Below are positions 36,095 through 45,078 of a stretch of 64,000 nucleotides of DNA, in pieces (position 1 is the stretch's first letter; the number at the start of each line of letters is the position of its first letter). Under the pieces are notes generated by a model. It did not search any database. It was not told where the DNA came from and saw nothing but the letters and a program-made list of their open reading frames with translations. The translations under genes were made by a program, and so were the position numbers. Source of the stretch: Microbacterium luteum (GTDB lineage Bacteria; Actinomycetota; Actinomycetes; Actinomycetales; Microbacteriaceae); NCBI RefSeq assembly GCF_015277875.1, contig NZ_CP063814.1, positions 434,001-498,000 of the forward strand. Reading direction: 5' to 3'.

Positions 36095-36108
36095 AAACGT
36101 TTTCGAAA
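36095..36108. promoter_or_regulatory. Candidate LacI operator of the ABC/GH3 operon
   Basis: Two overlapping palindromes, AAACGTTT (36095-36102) and TTTCGAAA (36101-36108), lie in AT-rich DNA between the divergent binding-protein and LacI genes. CG-centred palindromes of this kind are typical LacI-family operators. Confidence 0.5.
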
Positions 36109-36124
36109 TCATTTTCCATCTGGG

Positions 36125-36130
36125 TAAGCT
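36125..36130 (+). promoter_or_regulatory. -10 box of a leaderless lacI-type transcript
   Basis: TAAGCT lies 7 bases before the GTG at 36138, and favours it over a start further upstream within the operator. Confidence 0.45.
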
Positions 36131-36137
36131 CGCCCGT

Positions 36138-37139
36138 GTGAGCCGCCGTCCGACCATCCACGACGTCGCCCGCGAGGCGGGGGTGTCGGTGGCCACGGTG
36201 TCGAAGGCGATCAACGGTCGCTACGGCGTGAAGGCCGCCACCGCCGATCGGGTGCTCGAGGTCGTCCGCCGACTGGGATACGAGACGAGCCTCGTCGCCA
36301 GCAGCATGCGCGCGCGCACGACGGGCGTGATCGGCGTGCTCGTCGCCGACTTCGAGCCCTTCAGCGCTGAGGTGCTCAAGGGTGTCGGGGCGGCGCTCCG
36401 GGACGGTCCCTTCGACGTGCTCGCGTACAGCGGGGCGCGGCACGCCGGCGGCGAGGGATGGGAGCGGCGCTCACTCAGCCGGCTGAGCGGAACCCTCATC
36501 GACGGGGCGATCATCGTCACTCCCACGGTGACCAACATCTCCGCCGAGGTGCCGGTGGTCGCCATCGATCCGCACACCGGACCCGCCGATCTGCCGACGG
36601 TGGAATCCGACAGCTTCCGCGGCGCCCAGGAGGCGGTGCGGCACCTGGTGGAGCTCGGCCACCGGCGCATCGCGTTCGTCGCGGGACGCCCCGACCTCCG
36701 CTCGTCGATCGCACGCGATGCCGGCTACCGTCGCGCGCTCGCCGATGCGCAGCTGCCGTTCGATCCGTCGCTCGTCGGTGAGGGTAGCTACGAGGAGGAC
36801 ACGGTCCGGGGCGTCGCGGCGGCGCTGCTGCAGCGTCGCGACCGGCCGACGGCGATCTTCGCGGCCAACGACGTCTCGGCGATCGCCGTCACCGAGGTCG
36901 CCGCGGAACTCGGGCTCAGCATCCCGGGCGACCTCTCCGTGGTGGGGTTCGACGACATCCCCGACGCGTCGCAGCGCTCGCCCGCCCTCACGACCGTGCG
37001 GCAGCCCATGCAGCGGCTCGGCGGGGAGGCGGCGCGCCTCGTGCTGGCGCTCATGTCCGGGAGCGCGCCCGAGGCCACGCACCTGCGGCTTCCGACCCGC
37101 CTCGTGGCCCGCGCCACCACCGCTCCGCCGGCGCGCTGA
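36138..37139 (+). CDS. LacI family transcriptional regulator (ABC/GH3 locus)
   Basis: A 333-residue LacI-type repressor with its helix-turn-helix at residues 6-25 (TIHDVAREAGVSVATVSKAI), the hinge leucine region (ASSMRARTTGVIGVL), and the sugar-binding domain (VAIDPHTGPADLPTVESDSF, FDDIPDASQRSPALTTVRQPM). It is divergent from the binding protein gene and should repress that operon and itself, being released by the imported sugar. Leaderless start at GTG 36138. Confidence 0.9.
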   Translation: MSRRPTIHDVAREAGVSVATVSKAINGRYGVKAATADRVLEVVRRLGYETSLVASSMRARTTGVIGVLVADFEPFSAEVLKGVGAALRDGPFDVLAYSGARHAGGEGWERRSLSRLSGTLIDGAIIVTPTVTNISAEVPVVAIDPHTGPADLPTVESDSFRGAQEAVRHLVELGHRRIAFVAGRPDLRSSIARDAGYRRALADAQLPFDPSLVGEGSYEEDTVRGVAAALLQRRDRPTAIFAANDVSAIAVTEVAAELGLSIPGDLSVVGFDDIPDASQRSPALTTVRQPMQRLGGEAARLVLALMSGSAPEATHLRLPTRLVARATTAPPAR

Positions 37140-37160
37140 CCCCCGCCCGTCGAGCCGGCG

Positions 37161-37766
37161 TCAGCGGCGGCGCCACCAGCGGCGACGACGGGGCGGAGCG
37201 GATGCGGCGCGTGCGGATGCCTCCGCCCGAGCGGCGCGGCGCTCCCGCCAACGGCCCACCTCCGCGTCGACGTCGCGGAGCGCCGTGACCACCGGCGGCC
37301 CGCCGAGCAGCTGCATCCGGGCATGCCGCACGCGGCGGTTGAAGTCCTCGAGGTGCTCGCGCACATTCTGCTCCGACCCGATCGCGTCGAGGCGGTCCTC
37401 GAGCTCGAGGTCTTCGACGCGCAGCATGATCGCCGGCGGCCCGAGGCCGGTCAGCCGCTCCGACTCGATCTTGCGGCGGATCCACCAGTCCGGATCGTTC
37501 GGGCGTCCGAGGTCGAGCGGCTTGCCGGCGCCGGGGAGGTCGTCGAAGTCGCCGCGACGGATCGCCTGCTGGATGGCGACCTCGACGAAGGCCGCCCGAT
37601 CCGAAGCCGTCGGCGTGGCAGCGCAAGTCTCCGGCGCGGACTCGGCTGTCTCCGGCGTGGACTCGGTGCTCTCGCTCTCGCGCTCGCGCTCGCCCGAGAT
37701 CCCCTGCTCGCGCGCCCACTTCTGCGTGCGGTAGCGCGCGGCATTCTCACGGGGGTCTTCGCTCAC
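37161..37766 (-). CDS. DUF1992 (DnaJ-homologue subfamily C member 28-like) protein
   Basis: A 201-residue protein whose middle (residues about 63-140) matches DUF1992: AIQQAIRRGDFDDLPGAGKPLDLG, then DWWIRRKIESERLTG. The first 60 residues are a low-complexity Glu/Ser/Thr-rich linker and the C-terminus is Arg/Trp-rich (PRRRRWWRR). Function is unknown; the same domain is found in a eukaryotic DnaJ-like protein. Start GTG 37766 lies 4 bases after the ROK gene's stop, so it is probably co-transcribed with that gene. Confidence 0.82.
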   Translation of the reverse strand: MSEDPRENAARYRTQKWAREQGISGERERESESTESTPETAESAPETCAATPTASDRAAFVEVAIQQAIRRGDFDDLPGAGKPLDLGRPNDPDWWIRRKIESERLTGLGPPAIMLRVEDLELEDRLDAIGSEQNVREHLEDFNRRVRHARMQLLGGPPVVTALRDVDAEVGRWRERRAARAEASARAASAPPRRRRWWRRR

Positions 37767-37770
37767 GATG

Positions 37771-38949
37771 TCACCTCGTCGACGCGACCCCCGCGGGGTC
37801 GGCCAGGAGCGGGGCGAAGGCTGCCTCGGCGGCGCCGATCAACAGGCGATCCTCGGCAAGGGCCGCGGTGCGGATCTCGACGTCGTCGGCCGCGGCCGGC
37901 ATGCACTGCGCGCGCATCGCCTCATCGAGCGCGGCCGGGTCGCTGTCGGCCAGCGTCGCGAGGAATCCGCCGAGGATCACCACCGAGGGGTTCAAGACGT
38001 TGACGGCGTTTCCGAGGGCGGTCGCGAGGATGCCGCGCTGGCGCGCGATCTCGTCGCGCACATCCACCTCGGACGAGGCGGCGAGGGCTGCGGCGAGGGT
38101 CGGGTCGTCGGCGGAGGGGAGGCGTGCCGCGGCGAGCAGTCGCGCCCGGCTCACCTCGTCTTCGAGCACGCCGTCGTCGGCGCGGCGATGGGTCGCCGAG
38201 GCGATGCCCGGGCGATTCTGGCCGAACTCGCCGGCGTAGCCCGAGGCGCCGCCGAGGGGCATCCCGGCCACGATCACTCCGCCGCCGATGCCCGAGGCGC
38301 CGCCGTTGAGGTAGACGAGGTGATCCACACCCACACCCGCGCCGAAGCGGTGCTCGGCGATCGCGCCGAGCGTGGCGTCGTTGTCCACGGCCGTGGGAAG
38401 ACCCGTTGCCTCTTCGACCAGCGCGCGCAGCGGCACATCCCGCCAGCGCAGGTGCGGGGCGTGGCGCACCACCCCGTCGGAGGCGCGCACGAGACCCGGC
38501 GTCGCGACGCCCACCCCGACGAAGCGCGCGCCGGACAGGTCGCCGTCGCCCCAGCGGTCGAGGGCCTCGGCGAGCTGGTCGACCGTCGCATCGGGCGTGG
38601 GGAGGTCGAGCGCGTCGATGCGCTCGCGTGCGACGACGGTGCCGTCGAGGGCGACGGCGGCGAGGGTCAGGGCATCGACCTCGGGGTTGGCGGCGAGCAC
38701 CATGACGTCGGGGCTCGCGGCGACGACGGGCGACGGGCGCCCGACCCGCTTCGTGGGGTCGGGAGCGCGTTCGACGACGAGTCCGAGGTCGACGAGCTCC
38801 GCGGCCAGGGCGGCCACGGTGGAGCGGTTCAGGCCCGTCGCGGTCGTCAGCTGGGAGCGGGACAGGGCGCGTTCACGGTGCACGAGCTCGAGGAACCGGG
38901 CGAGGTTGCCGCGGCGCATGTCCTCGACGGTCGACACGGCGCTCAGCAT
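37771..38949 (-). CDS. ROK family xylose-type repressor (XylR-like)
   Basis: A 392-residue winged-helix regulator fused to a ROK domain. The DNA-binding part is at about residues 18-60 ([29 protein letters not shown]). ROK motifs: [11 protein letters not shown] and [21 protein letters not shown]. The Cys-rich zinc loop usual in ROK kinases is missing: the equivalent region reads [16 protein letters not shown]. It is divergent from xylA, the layout of XylR-xylAB regulation. ATG 38949 is used; earlier starts are not supported by similarity. Confidence 0.86.
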   Translation of the reverse strand: MLSAVSTVEDMRRGNLARFLELVHRERALSRSQLTTATGLNRSTVAALAAELVDLGLVVERAPDPTKRVGRPSPVVAASPDVMVLAANPEVDALTLAAVALDGTVVARERIDALDLPTPDATVDQLAEALDRWGDGDLSGARFVGVGVATPGLVRASDGVVRHAPHLRWRDVPLRALVEEATGLPTAVDNDATLGAIAEHRFGAGVGVDHLVYLNGGASGIGGGVIVAGMPLGGASGYAGEFGQNRPGIASATHRRADDGVLEDEVSRARLLAAARLPSADDPTLAAALAASSEVDVRDEIARQRGILATALGNAVNVLNPSVVILGGFLATLADSDPAALDEAMRAQCMPAAADDVEIRTAALAEDRLLIGAAEAAFAPLLADPAGVASTR

Positions 38950-38987
38950 GTCGATGAGCCTAGCCGCCTCGACAGGCGCGCCAGACG

Positions 38988-39028
38988 TTGACCCGCGGGC
39001 ACGGGTGATATACGTTGTGACACGCAAC
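38988..39028 (+). promoter_or_regulatory. xylA promoter with overlapping inverted repeat
   Basis: A -35 TTGACC (38988-38993) and a -10 TACGTT (39011-39016) are 17 bases apart. GTTG-N7-CAAC (39014-39028) overlaps the -10 region, a position where a XylR-type repressor would block transcription. The repeat half-sites are short, so the operator is tentative. Confidence 0.5.
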
Positions 39029-39055
39029 ATTTACCTCACTCGACGTGGAGACGAC

Positions 39056-40246
39056 ATGCCCACCCCCACTCCTGCCGACAAGTTCACCTTCGGCCTCTGG
39101 ACCATCGGCTACAACGGCACCGACCCCTTCGGCGGCCCGACTCGTGGCCCGCTCGACGTCGTGCACGCCGTGGAGAAGCTCGCTGAGCTCGGCGCCTACG
39201 GCATGACCTTCCACGACGACGACCTGTTCGCCTTCGGCTCCACCGATGCCGAGCGGCAGGCGCAGATCGACCGGCTGAAGGGCGCGCTGGAAGCGACCGG
39301 GCTGACCATCCCGATGGTCACCACCAACCTCTTCTCCGCTCCGGTGTTCAAGGACGGCGGCTTCACCTCCAACGACCGTCAGGTGCGTCGCTTCGCCCTG
39401 CGCAAGGTGCTGCGCAACCTGGACCTGGCCGCCGAGCTCGGCGCGAAGACCTTCGTCATGTGGGGCGGCCGCGAGGGCGCCGAGTACGACACCGCGAAGG
39501 ATGTGCGCGCCGCGCTGGAGCGCTACCGCGAGGCCGTCAACCTCCTCGGCGACTACGTCACCGACAAGGGCTACGACATCCGCTTCGCGATCGAGCCCAA
39601 GCCCAATGAGCCGCGCGGCGACATCCTGCTGCCCACGGTCGGTCACGCGCTGGCCTTCATCGAGTCGCTCGAGCGGCCCGAGCTCGTCGGCCTGAACCCC
39701 GAGGTCGGCCACGAGCAGATGGCGGGTCTGAACTTCACCGCCGGCATCGCGCAGGCGCTGTACCACGGCAAGCTCTACCACATCGATCTCAACGGGCAGC
39801 GGGGCATCAAGTACGACCAGGACCTCGTCTTCGGTCACGGCGACCTGCACAACGCCTTCTCGCTCGTCGACCTGCTCGAGAACGGCGGCGTGAACGGGGG
39901 CCCGGCCTACGACGGGCCGCGCCACTTCGACTACAAGCCCAGCCGCACCGAGGACGAGACCGGCGTCTGGGACTCCGCGGCCGCGAACATGCGCACCTAT
40001 CTGCTGCTGAAGGAGCGCGCCGCCGCCTTCCGCGCCGACCCCGAGGTGCAGGCCGCGCTCCAGGACGCGAAGGTCGCCGAGCTGTCGCAGCCCACGCTGA
40101 ACGCGGGCGAGACCTACGACGACCTCCTCGCAGACCGCTCGGCCTACGAGGACTTCGACGCCTCGGCTTATCTCGACGGCAAGGGCTTCGGGTTCGTCCG
40201 GTTGCAGCAGCTGGCGACCGAGCACCTGATGGGCGCCCGCGGCTGA
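39056..40246 (+). CDS. xylA: Xylose isomerase
   Basis: A 396-residue D-xylose isomerase converting xylose to xylulose, in the cytoplasm with two divalent metals. Residues seen: His53 (MTFHDDDL), metal ligands Glu180 (AIEPKPNEP, with Lys182), Glu216 and His219 (NPEVGHEQM), Asp244 (YHIDLNGQ), Asp254/Asp256 ([11 protein letters not shown]). Length and motifs match the class I (actinobacterial) group. A GTGGAG ribosome-binding site precedes the ATG. It is divergent from the ROK repressor and followed, after a repeat-rich gap of 269 bases, by xylB. Confidence 0.95.
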   Translation: MPTPTPADKFTFGLWTIGYNGTDPFGGPTRGPLDVVHAVEKLAELGAYGMTFHDDDLFAFGSTDAERQAQIDRLKGALEATGLTIPMVTTNLFSAPVFKDGGFTSNDRQVRRFALRKVLRNLDLAAELGAKTFVMWGGREGAEYDTAKDVRAALERYREAVNLLGDYVTDKGYDIRFAIEPKPNEPRGDILLPTVGHALAFIESLERPELVGLNPEVGHEQMAGLNFTAGIAQALYHGKLYHIDLNGQRGIKYDQDLVFGHGDLHNAFSLVDLLENGGVNGGPAYDGPRHFDYKPSRTEDETGVWDSAAANMRTYLLLKERAAAFRADPEVQAALQDAKVAELSQPTLNAGETYDDLLADRSAYEDFDASAYLDGKGFGFVRLQQLATEHLMGARG

Positions 40247-40250
40247 CACC

Positions 40251-40358
40251 CCCAAGGGGTGTCCCTTCCCCAAGGGGCCCCCTTTCCCAGGGGGTGTCCC
40301 TTTCCCAGGGGGTGTCCCTTCCCCAGGGGGCCCTTCTCCCAAGGGGGTGCCCCTTCAC
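40251..40358. repeat. 18-base tandem repeats after xylA
   Basis: Six imperfect 18-base units run head to tail from the xylA stop. Units: CCCAAGGGGTGTCCCTTC (40251), CCCAAGGGGCCCCCTTTC (40269), CCAGGGGGTGTCCCTTTC (40287), CCAGGGGGTGTCCCTTCC (40305), CCAGGGGGCCCTTCTCCC (40323) and AAGGGGGTGCCCCTTCAC (40341). Each contains a G-run facing a C-run, so the mRNA can fold into a series of short hairpins. Confidence 0.75.
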
Positions 40359-40375
40359 CTCTGCACCCCGGGGTG

Positions 40376-40425
40376 TGTCCCAATTTCTGTCGCCAAGGCC
40401 TGCGAGAACAACAGAAATTGGGACA
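40376..40425. repeat. Perfect 15-base inverted repeat between xylA and xylB
   Basis: TGTCCCAATTTCTGT (40376-40390) is the exact complement of ACAGAAATTGGGACA (40411-40425), with a 20-base loop. It would form a strong hairpin in mRNA read from xylA toward xylB, and it is followed by repeats, not by a U-tract. It could attenuate or stabilise the message, or be a protein-binding site. Confidence 0.7.
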
Positions 40426-40427
40426 TT

Positions 40428-40479
40428 GGATGGCGTTGGGACACAGGATGGCGGTGGGACACAGGATGGCGTTGGGCGT
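40428..40479. repeat. Second 18-base tandem repeat before xylB
   Basis: Nearly three copies of an 18-base unit GGATGGCGTTGGGACACA start at 40428, 40446 and 40464 (the second has GG for TT, the third is partial). The sequence GGGACA also ends the inverted repeat just before it, so these units may have grown from the same seed. Confidence 0.7.
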
Positions 40480-40515
40480 TGGTAGTGGGGCGATGAAGAC
40501 GGAGATGGAGCAGCG

Positions 40516-41835
40516 ATGGCGCTTGTGATGGGGGTCGACTCGTCGACACAGTCGTGCAAGGTCGTGGTGGTGGATGCCGACACCGGCGCCGTCGTGCGCG
40601 AGGGGCGAGCGGCCCACCCGGATGGCACGGAAGTGGATCCCGCCGCGTGGTGGGACGCCCTGCGAGAGGCGATCGTCGCCGCCGGCGGCATGGGCGACGT
40701 GGATGCATGGAGCATCGGTGGGCAGCAGCACGGCATGGTCGCCCTCGACGCCGAGGGCCGGGTCATCCGTGATGCGCTGCTGTGGAACGACACGCGTTCG
40801 GCGGATGCCGCCGAGGCGCTCATCGACGAGTTCGGCGCCGATTCGCTCGCCGAGCGCACGGGGCTCGTGCCGGTCGCATCGTTCACGATCACGAAGCTGC
40901 GGTGGCTGCGCGACGCCGAGCCGGACAATGCCGCCCGCGTCGCCGCCGTCGCGTTGCCGCACGACTGGCTCACGTGGCGCCTGCGCGGGTTCGGGCCCGC
41001 CGGGGAATCGGCGCGGGGCCCGGTGCTCGACGAGCTCGTGACCGACCGCTCGGATGCGTCCGGCACCGGGTACTGGAGCCCCGACGCGTGGGCGCCGGGC
41101 GTCGACGGCTACGACCGCGACCTGTTCGTCTCGGCCCTCGGCCACGACGCCGTGCTGCCTCGCGTGCTCGGTCCGGCCGAATGGGTCACCGACGAGGGCG
41201 GCCGCCGCGTCGCTCCGGGGGCCGGTGACAACGCCGGTGCCGCCCTCGGGGTGGGCGCGGCCACCGGGGATGTCGTCGTCTCGATCGGCACCTCCGGCAC
41301 GGTCTTCGCCGTCAGCGCCTCGCGCACCGTCGACTCCTCGGGGACCGTCGCGGGCTTCGCCGACGCAGACGGCGGCTTCCTGCCGATCGTGGTGACCCTC
41401 AACGCCGCACGGGTTCTGGATGCGATCGCCCGGCTGCTCGGCGTCGATCACGCGGAGTTGAGCGACCTCGCTCTGGCCGCGGAGTCCGGCGCCGGCGGAC
41501 TGACGCTGCTGCCGTACTTCGAGGGCGAGCGAACCCCGAACCTGCCGGACGCGACCGCATCCCTCACCGGCATGACCCTCGCCTCGACGACGCGGGAGAA
41601 CCTCGCCCGGGCGGCGGTGGAGGGCATGCTCGCCGGCCTCGGCGCGGGACTCGACGCGTTGCGCGCCCTGGATGTTCCGCTCGAGCGGGCCCTCCTCATC
41701 GGTGGCGCGGCGCAGTCCCCCGCGGTGCAGGCGATCGCGCCCGGGATCCTGGGTCTGCCGGTGGAGGTGCCGCCGCCGGGGGAGTACGTAGCGCTCGGCG
41801 CTGCGCGCCAGGCTGCTCGCGTCGCGGAAGTCTGA
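40516..41835 (+). CDS. xylB: Xylulokinase
   Basis: A 439-residue FGGY-family kinase that phosphorylates xylulose with ATP for entry to the pentose phosphate pathway. The N-terminal phosphate loop is [16 protein letters not shown], then [19 protein letters not shown] and the catalytic-aspartate region [15 protein letters not shown]; the ATP-binding part has [13 protein letters not shown] and [14 protein letters not shown]. Length is slightly below the E. coli enzyme (484). It follows xylA in the same direction across a repeat-filled leader. ATG at 40516 is preceded by GATGGAGCAGC (GGAG). Confidence 0.93.
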   Translation: MALVMGVDSSTQSCKVVVVDADTGAVVREGRAAHPDGTEVDPAAWWDALREAIVAAGGMGDVDAWSIGGQQHGMVALDAEGRVIRDALLWNDTRSADAAEALIDEFGADSLAERTGLVPVASFTITKLRWLRDAEPDNAARVAAVALPHDWLTWRLRGFGPAGESARGPVLDELVTDRSDASGTGYWSPDAWAPGVDGYDRDLFVSALGHDAVLPRVLGPAEWVTDEGGRRVAPGAGDNAGAALGVGAATGDVVVSIGTSGTVFAVSASRTVDSSGTVAGFADADGGFLPIVVTLNAARVLDAIARLLGVDHAELSDLALAAESGAGGLTLLPYFEGERTPNLPDATASLTGMTLASTTRENLARAAVEGMLAGLGAGLDALRALDVPLERALLIGGAAQSPAVQAIAPGILGLPVEVPPPGEYVALGAARQAARVAEV

Positions 41836-41951
41836 CCGGGCGGGCGTTCGGGCGCCACCCCTCCCGCGGCTGTCACCCCGCGGAGTGGATCGTGTAGGCG
41901 CCGTCGACGGGATACACGCATCACCCGATGCCGGGACGCATCCGGCGCTCC

Positions 41952-41957
41952 TACCGT
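41952..41957 (+). promoter_or_regulatory. -10 box of a leaderless PQ-loop gene
   Basis: TACCGT lies 7 bases before the ATG at 41965. Confidence 0.42.
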
Positions 41958-41964
41958 CGGGACC

Positions 41965-42357
41965 ATGGACCTCGCGATGATCTCGGGCACGGTGTCGACC
42001 GTGCTGTTCGCGTGTGCCCATCTGCCGATGGTGTTCAAGGCGATCCGCTCGCGCGATATGCGCTCCTACAGCGCCGCGTCCCTCGCGGTGGGCAACGTCG
42101 CGAACCTCGTCCATACGGTCTACGTGCTGAGTCTGCCCGTGGGACCGGTGTGGTTCCTGCACGGCTTCTATCTCGTGACGATGGGTCTGATGCTCGTGAT
42201 GTGGATGCGGTTCGGCCGTTCGAGCGCGGACCGGCCGACGGCGGTACCATTCGGCCATGACGGACACGAGCGCCGTTCTCACCGACGCCCGTCAGGCGTT
42301 CGCGCGTCGCGAGTGGCGGCGCGCGCGCGACGCGTTCGCCGCCGCCCGCGCCGATGA
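41965..42357 (+). CDS. Small PQ-loop/SemiSWEET-like membrane protein
   Basis: A 130-residue protein of which the first about 85 residues form three helices of the kind seen in SemiSWEET and PQ-loop proteins (TVSTVLFACAHLPMVFKAIRSRDMRSYS, SLAVGNVANLVHTVYVLSL, WFLHGFYLVTMGLMLVMW). The segment after helix 1 resembles the P-x-x-x-K/R-x-R/K-x-x-S pattern of the family. The tail from about 90 is Arg-rich and overlaps the following gene by 101 bases, so it may be the result of a lost stop. Possible sugar or small-solute permeation; unproven. Confidence 0.6.
   Translation: MDLAMISGTVSTVLFACAHLPMVFKAIRSRDMRSYSAASLAVGNVANLVHTVYVLSLPVGPVWFLHGFYLVTMGLMLVMWMRFGRSSADRPTAVPFGHDGHERRSHRRPSGVRASRVAARARRVRRRPRR
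42245..42250 (+). promoter_or_regulatory. -10 box of a leaderless luxR-type gene
   Basis: TACCAT lies 6 bases before the ATG at 42257, inside the end of the preceding reading frame. It supports 42257 as a real start. Confidence 0.45.
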
Positions 42358-43876
42358 CGCCCTCGGCGCGGCGGATCTGCGTGCGCTCGCGTCGAGCCAG
42401 TGGTGGCTCGGTCAGTGCGAGGACTGCATCGATCTTCTCGACGAGACGTTTCGGAATCAGCGCGCCGCACAGGATGCCATCGGCGCGGCGCACACCGCGC
42501 TGACTCTCGCGCTGCTGCGCATCACCCGCGGCGAGGTGACAGTGGGAACGGCGTGGTCGCGGCGCGCGGCTCGGCTGCTGGAGGACGTGCCGCCGCGCAT
42601 GGAGCACGCCTACCTGGCGTACCTCGATGCGAGTCTGGGCATGTACGACGACGGCGAGCCGTGGTCGACCGGCAGCGTGGCGAGGCTGGCCGCGCTCATC
42701 GATCTCGTCGGCGATGACGACGTCGCAGGCGTCTCGGCTCTCGCCGCTGTCGTGGCCGGGATGCATGACCTGCGTCGCGGTGATCCGGAGTCCGGGTTCG
42801 CTCACCTCGACGAGGCGATGCTGTCGGTCACGTCGGGGGAGATCGAGCCGGAGTGGGCCGGGGACATGCTGTGCACCACCATCCACACCTGTCACGAGCT
42901 CGCCGACTTCGGGCGCATGGCGGACTGGACGCGCGCGACGGAACGGTGGAGCGCCGACTACGGCGCCGATGCGGTGTACGCCGGGGTCTGCCGCGTGCAC
43001 CGGCTCGAGCTCCAGTCGGCCGAAGGGGACTGGGCGGGCGCCGAGGACGCGCTCGAGCGCGCATGTGCGGTGCTCGAGCGCACGGATCCGTGGGTGGCGG
43101 GCGAGGGGTGGTACGCACTCGGTGAACTGCGTCGCCTGCGCGGCGACGGCGAGGGAGCCAGGCGCGCGTTCGCGCTGTCCCGCGCGGCGGGTATCGACCC
43201 CTCCCCCGGGGAGGCGCTGCTGGAGCTCAGCGAGGGCCGCGTCGAACCGGCATGGGCATCGCTGTCCGCGTCCCTCGCCGGCCGGGACCGGCTCGCGCGC
43301 ACACGGCTCTTGCGCGCGGGTGTTCAGATCGCGCTGGCGCGTCGAGACGCATCCACTGCCGATGACCTGGCCGACGAGCTCGAGCGCACGGCGCGCGAAT
43401 ACGGCACGGAGGGATTCCGCGCATGGTCGGCGCATGCGCGCGGGATGGTTCTTCTCGCCCGGGGGCGCCCGACGGAGGCCCTGGCGTCACTCCACGAGGC
43501 GCTCCACCTGTTCCGGCGCCTGCGACTGCGGTGGGAACAGGCGCACGTGCTGACATGGATCGCCGATGTCCACGCAGCGACGGGCGATGTCGCGGGAGCG
43601 CAGGCCAGGGCGGATGCGGAAGCGATCGTCGCGGAGATCGGGGCCCGGCCGATCGCCTCCCTGCTCGCACCGGAGACGTCGGGGCCTCCCGCTCCGCTCA
43701 CGGTGCGGGAGGCCGAGATCCTCGCACTCGCCGCGCGGGGAGCGGCCAATCGCGACATCGCCGGGGAGCTCTTCATCAGCGAGAAGACCGTGGGCCGGCA
43801 CCTCGCGAACATCTACCTGAAACTCGGCGTGAGCTCGCGCACGGCCGCGGCCGCTTGGTGGCACGAGCATCGCTGA
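42257..43876 (+). CDS. LuxR-type transcriptional regulator with TPR-like N-terminus
   Basis: A 539-residue regulator. The last about 60 residues form a LuxR-type helix-turn-helix (LTVREAEILALAARGAANRDIAGELFISEKTVGRHLANIYLKLG). The rest is alpha-helical, alanine- and arginine-rich and TPR-like (MTDTSAVLTDARQAFARREW..., TLALLRITRGEVTVG). There is no Walker A site, so it is not a full LAL/MalT regulator. It is followed after 116 bases by a methyltransferase gene, an arrangement seen in related actinobacteria; it probably controls that gene. Confidence 0.84.
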   Translation: MTDTSAVLTDARQAFARREWRRARDAFAAARADDALGAADLRALASSQWWLGQCEDCIDLLDETFRNQRAAQDAIGAAHTALTLALLRITRGEVTVGTAWSRRAARLLEDVPPRMEHAYLAYLDASLGMYDDGEPWSTGSVARLAALIDLVGDDDVAGVSALAAVVAGMHDLRRGDPESGFAHLDEAMLSVTSGEIEPEWAGDMLCTTIHTCHELADFGRMADWTRATERWSADYGADAVYAGVCRVHRLELQSAEGDWAGAEDALERACAVLERTDPWVAGEGWYALGELRRLRGDGEGARRAFALSRAAGIDPSPGEALLELSEGRVEPAWASLSASLAGRDRLARTRLLRAGVQIALARRDASTADDLADELERTAREYGTEGFRAWSAHARGMVLLARGRPTEALASLHEALHLFRRLRLRWEQAHVLTWIADVHAATGDVAGAQARADAEAIVAEIGARPIASLLAPETSGPPAPLTVREAEILALAARGAANRDIAGELFISEKTVGRHLANIYLKLGVSSRTAAAAWWHEHR

Positions 43877-43890
43877 CGCCGTGCCCGGGG

Positions 43891-43920
43891 ATCATGCAGA
43901 CGGGCGCGGAACTGCATGAT
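43891..43920. promoter_or_regulatory. Inverted repeat between luxR-type and methyltransferase genes
   Basis: ATCATGCAG (43891-43899) and CTGCATGAT (43912-43920) are exact complements with a 12-base loop. A TAGATT box at 43952-43957 follows, 36 bases before the methyltransferase start. It may be an operator of the LuxR-type regulator or the end of its own transcript. Confidence 0.5.
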
Positions 43921-43992
43921 TCTGCCGATGAGGGGTGGGTACCGACGCTTCTAGATTCGACGCATCAATGGTCTCGATGACAGGAGGACACC

Positions 43993-45075
43993 ATGTCCAC
44001 AGCGGTGAAGGATGAGCGCAGCGTCTCATCGGAGGTCGATGCGTTCGCGGAGAAGGTGATGGCGGCGGCCCTGGGGTGGGTCGACCTGATGGCGATCCAC
44101 CTCGGTTCGCAAGCCGGGTGGTACGACGCTCTCGCGAAGGCGGGGCCGATGGATGCCGAGGAGCTCGCCGTGGGGACCGGGACGAGTCGCCGATATGCCC
44201 AGGAGTGGCTCGAGCAGCAGAGCGCGGCGGGCATCCTCGAGGTGGACGACCCGGCAGGACCTCGTGTGCGGCTCGCGCCGGGGGCCGCGGAAGTGCTCAC
44301 CAATCGCGGGAGCTTGTCGTATCTCGAGCCGCTGGCTCGCATGCTCGCCGCCTCCGGTGCTCAGATGCCGCGGCTCGTCGAGGCCTACCGCTCGGGCTCC
44401 GGGGTGAGCTGGGAGGAGTTCGGCGACCATGCGCGTCAGTCGCAGGCCGATATGAACCGGCCCTGGTTCGACGCTCTGCCTGAGGTGATCCGCTCCGTCG
44501 ATGGGCTGCACGCGCTGCTCTCGCGCCCCGGTGCCCGGGTCGCTGACATCGGATCAGGGGCGGGCTGGTCTTCGCTGGCGCTTGCGCGTTCCTACCCGGA
44601 GGCGACCTTCGACGGCTTCGACGTGGACGACGCGTCGGTCGAGATGGCACGAGAGAACGCTGCCGAGGCGGGGCTGGGCGATCGGGTTCGCTTTCAGAGG
44701 GCCGATGCCGCCGATCTGGCCGCTCACGGCCCGTTCGATGTCATCTTCGCCTTCGAATGCCTGCACGATATGCCGCACCCGGTCGACGTGCTGTCCGCCG
44801 CTCGTGAGGCCGTCGCCCCGGGCGGTGCGGTCGTCATCATGGACGAGGCGGCCGCGGAGACCTTCTCCCCCGAGGCCGGCGACCTCGAGCGCCTCCTCTA
44901 CGGGTTCAGCCTGTTCGTGTGCCTTCCGGATGGACTGAGTCATCCCGGAAGCGCCGGCACGGGCACCGTGATGCGCCCCGACACCCTTCGCGGGTATGCA
45001 CGCGCGGCTGGTTGGGACGATGTCGAGATCATCGTCCCCGAGTTCGGCCTCTGGCGCTTCTATGCCCTCGGGTGA
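43993..45075 (+). CDS. Class I SAM-dependent methyltransferase with winged-helix-like N-domain
   Basis: A 360-residue protein. Residues about 25-110 form a dimerisation/winged-helix-like part (AMAAALGWVDLMAIHLGSQ..., GTGTSRRYAQEWLEQQSAAGIL). Residues about 180-285 carry the SAM-binding core: motif I VADIGSGAGWSSLALARSYP, acidic residue in DGFDVDDASVEMA, and FDVIFAFECLHDM. Such proteins methylate small molecules. A strong AGGAGG site precedes the ATG by 6 bases. It probably is the target of the LuxR-type gene upstream. Confidence 0.86.
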   Translation: MSTAVKDERSVSSEVDAFAEKVMAAALGWVDLMAIHLGSQAGWYDALAKAGPMDAEELAVGTGTSRRYAQEWLEQQSAAGILEVDDPAGPRVRLAPGAAEVLTNRGSLSYLEPLARMLAASGAQMPRLVEAYRSGSGVSWEEFGDHARQSQADMNRPWFDALPEVIRSVDGLHALLSRPGARVADIGSGAGWSSLALARSYPEATFDGFDVDDASVEMARENAAEAGLGDRVRFQRADAADLAAHGPFDVIFAFECLHDMPHPVDVLSAAREAVAPGGAVVIMDEAAAETFSPEAGDLERLLYGFSLFVCLPDGLSHPGSAGTGTVMRPDTLRGYARAAGWDDVEIIVPEFGLWRFYALG

Positions 45076-45078
45076 GAG

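Noticed and set aside
40251..40479. CRISPR-like array between xylA and xylB.
   Set aside because: Units follow each other directly without unique spacers and no cas gene is near.
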